Assembly: GCA_001687465.1 (NCBI GenBank)
Contig: LVLI01001207.1
Span: 1-20,205, forward strand
Direction of reading: 5' to 3'
DNA length: 20,205 nucleotides
Source: Halocafeteria seosinensis
Taxonomy: Eukaryota; Sar; Bigyra; Bicosoecida
A model generated the notes under the pieces. That model had not been told where the DNA came from. It worked only from the letters and a program-made list of their open reading frames with translations, and did not search any database. The position numbers and the translations under genes are program-made. Below, one piece after another: positions 18,899-20,205 of the stretch (its first letter is position 1; each line of letters opens with the position of its first letter).

Positions 18899-20205
18899 AA
18901 GCAGGATAAGGGAAGAACACAGTTCCTGGCGCTCTCATAAACTCATTGCCAGAGTTCGTTAACAATCGGTCATGAGAGGTGAGCGTTCCTCAGGGGTACA
19001 GAGGTCCTTCATGTACCACCACCAGCACTATACCCGGGTAAGTGTGCGCCGACGTCTCAAGCGAAGTAATCAAGCATGATTTTGGATGTTGCATGCGTTC
19101 TAAGTTCTAAGCGAGGACTCACTCTCTGATGTCCCTCCAATTCTAACGGGCAACATCAGGAGTGTTGAGCGTCTAATTTCCTCGATGCTGATATACCTCC
19201 AAGCACCCAAACGTGTCCATGCGTATCCGGAAGACTGCTGGTGCAAGCACTGCTGGGAAGCTATGCAAGTGCCATACGTGTGTTCTCGTGAGGGGACACA
19301 AGTCCTCCTTCAAGCGACGTGGACTATGCCACAGCAAAATGAATAATGCTGGTATATATATGCATTTCTCCCAGTGCATGAGTCTGCAAAGAGCCGTTGG
19401 TTGCCTGTGGTTGAAGTTGAAGGTCTTGGATAGCACAATCATTGTTTTGACCTAGACCTCAAAGGATAATCTTTCCTTTCAGTCTCGTTCCTTCGGTCAT
19501 GTCTCCTCTATGCTTTCCGCATGGACCGTACTAGCCGCCAACTACGTTGGTGTACGAGGGAAACCTCCGGTTGCACGTCCGACCGACAACCGTTCTAAGG
19601 AAGAGCGGGCCCGTAGCTGCTTAACACATACCGCTCCTCGTTAAGAAGATGCGGTCAACTTCATGGCCGGTGGGCTATCTGTCACATATGTGTCTGTCTA
19701 AGACGGCGTGAGCAACAGCTGAACTACTATGTGGTGTATTGTTTCGAGTTGGGAGACATCTTGACTTCCTCATTGGTGCCAAACACTTTGGCCTTCGTTG
19801 GCGTCCGAACTGCGTTGCTACGCAACGCACTTCTGCCGCTTCATGCTTTGCTGTTAGCTCTAACATTGAGTTACACAAACTTACACGTCCTTACACTAGC
19901 AATGGTGAACTCAACCGTGGCCTGCGACCTACGTCTGTGTCCAACTATTGCAACAGGCAACAAGCGTGACTTCAGAGTCCGGAAGTCCTGTTCCAAAGCA
20001 CTCTCAGGGTCAACTGCGTCGGCCTGTCAACAAGATTCATCGGAGTCCAGACTCCAGAGTCATCACACTTCCCGCAACTACACAGACAGTATCTGTACGC
20101 AGTAGTATCCACAAAAACATCTCTGCCTTCGTTCGCTACGGCTCTTCTGTACCTTTCACGCTTAATAGTCAGTCACACAGTACAGCTACCTCGGCAATGC
20201 TAATT
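18899..20205. other. Right-hand non-coding stretch, no supported gene
   Basis: Several medium open frames occur (for example 19731-20105 on + without an ATG start, and 19173-19442 on -), but none shows a domain, a consistent splice pattern or family resemblance. A GGAGTC-CA-GACTCC hairpin lies at 20042-20055 and a TATATATATG run at about 19353-19362. A decayed element or part of a gene continuing outside the window cannot be excluded. Confidence 0.4.

Noticed and set aside
19731-20105. Longest plus-strand frame at the right end (124 codons)
   Set aside because: It starts with GTG, has no recognised motif, and overlapping frames of similar length suggest chance.
17707-20205. tRNA or rRNA genes in the right-hand region
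   Set aside because: No B-box (GGTTCRANNCC) with matching arms and no rRNA-like segment was seen on either strand.

Overview
The window is nuclear DNA of a compact eukaryotic genome. Six protein-coding genes can be read with confidence or good support. Five of them contain short GT...AG introns: sixteen of the eighteen I could place are 63-82 nt, the other two 101 and 230 nt. Splice phases match at every junction. Donors are mostly GTAAGN, GTATGT or GTRGGT and acceptors mostly CAG. Mitochondrial targeting, branched-chain keto acid dehydrogenase, an RME-8 endosomal J-protein and an Aurora-type kinase exclude a prokaryote. I cannot name the lineage; a unicellular protist or alga is my best guess, at low confidence.

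Layout, left to right, with strictly alternating strands: (1) + mitochondrial-type DnaJ/Hsp40, 475-2109; (2) - branched-chain dihydrolipoyl transacylase (BCKDH E2), 2204-3930; (3) + CutA1 with an N-terminal membrane anchor in six small exons, 4437-5294; (4) - giant RME-8/DNAJC13 (about 2789 aa), 5353-13868, with two 5' exons that a plain reading frame misses; (5) + Aurora-like kinase in seven exons, 14615-16686; (6) - a cryptic three-exon gene, 16699-17327, whose product resembles TEN1 of the CST telomere-capping complex. Convergent neighbours are very close (94, 58 and 12 bp between stop codons). The divergent spacers (about 0.5 and 0.75 kb) carry the candidate promoters.

From 17328 to the right edge no gene can be supported. 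This part holds a cluster of perfect stem-loops (17574-17706) that could be a structured RNA, a 44-nt direct repeat (18166-18276), a diverged tandem duplication of about 260/310 nt (18330-18898), and several short palindromes.

The genes do not form one pathway. Two act in mitochondria (DnaJ protein folding, branched-chain amino acid breakdown), one in endosomal clathrin and retromer traffic, one in mitosis and probably one at telomeres. The most interesting points are the cryptic TEN1-like gene, the RME-8 tail rich in DPF/DLL adaptor-binding motifs, and the hidden RME-8 N-terminus.
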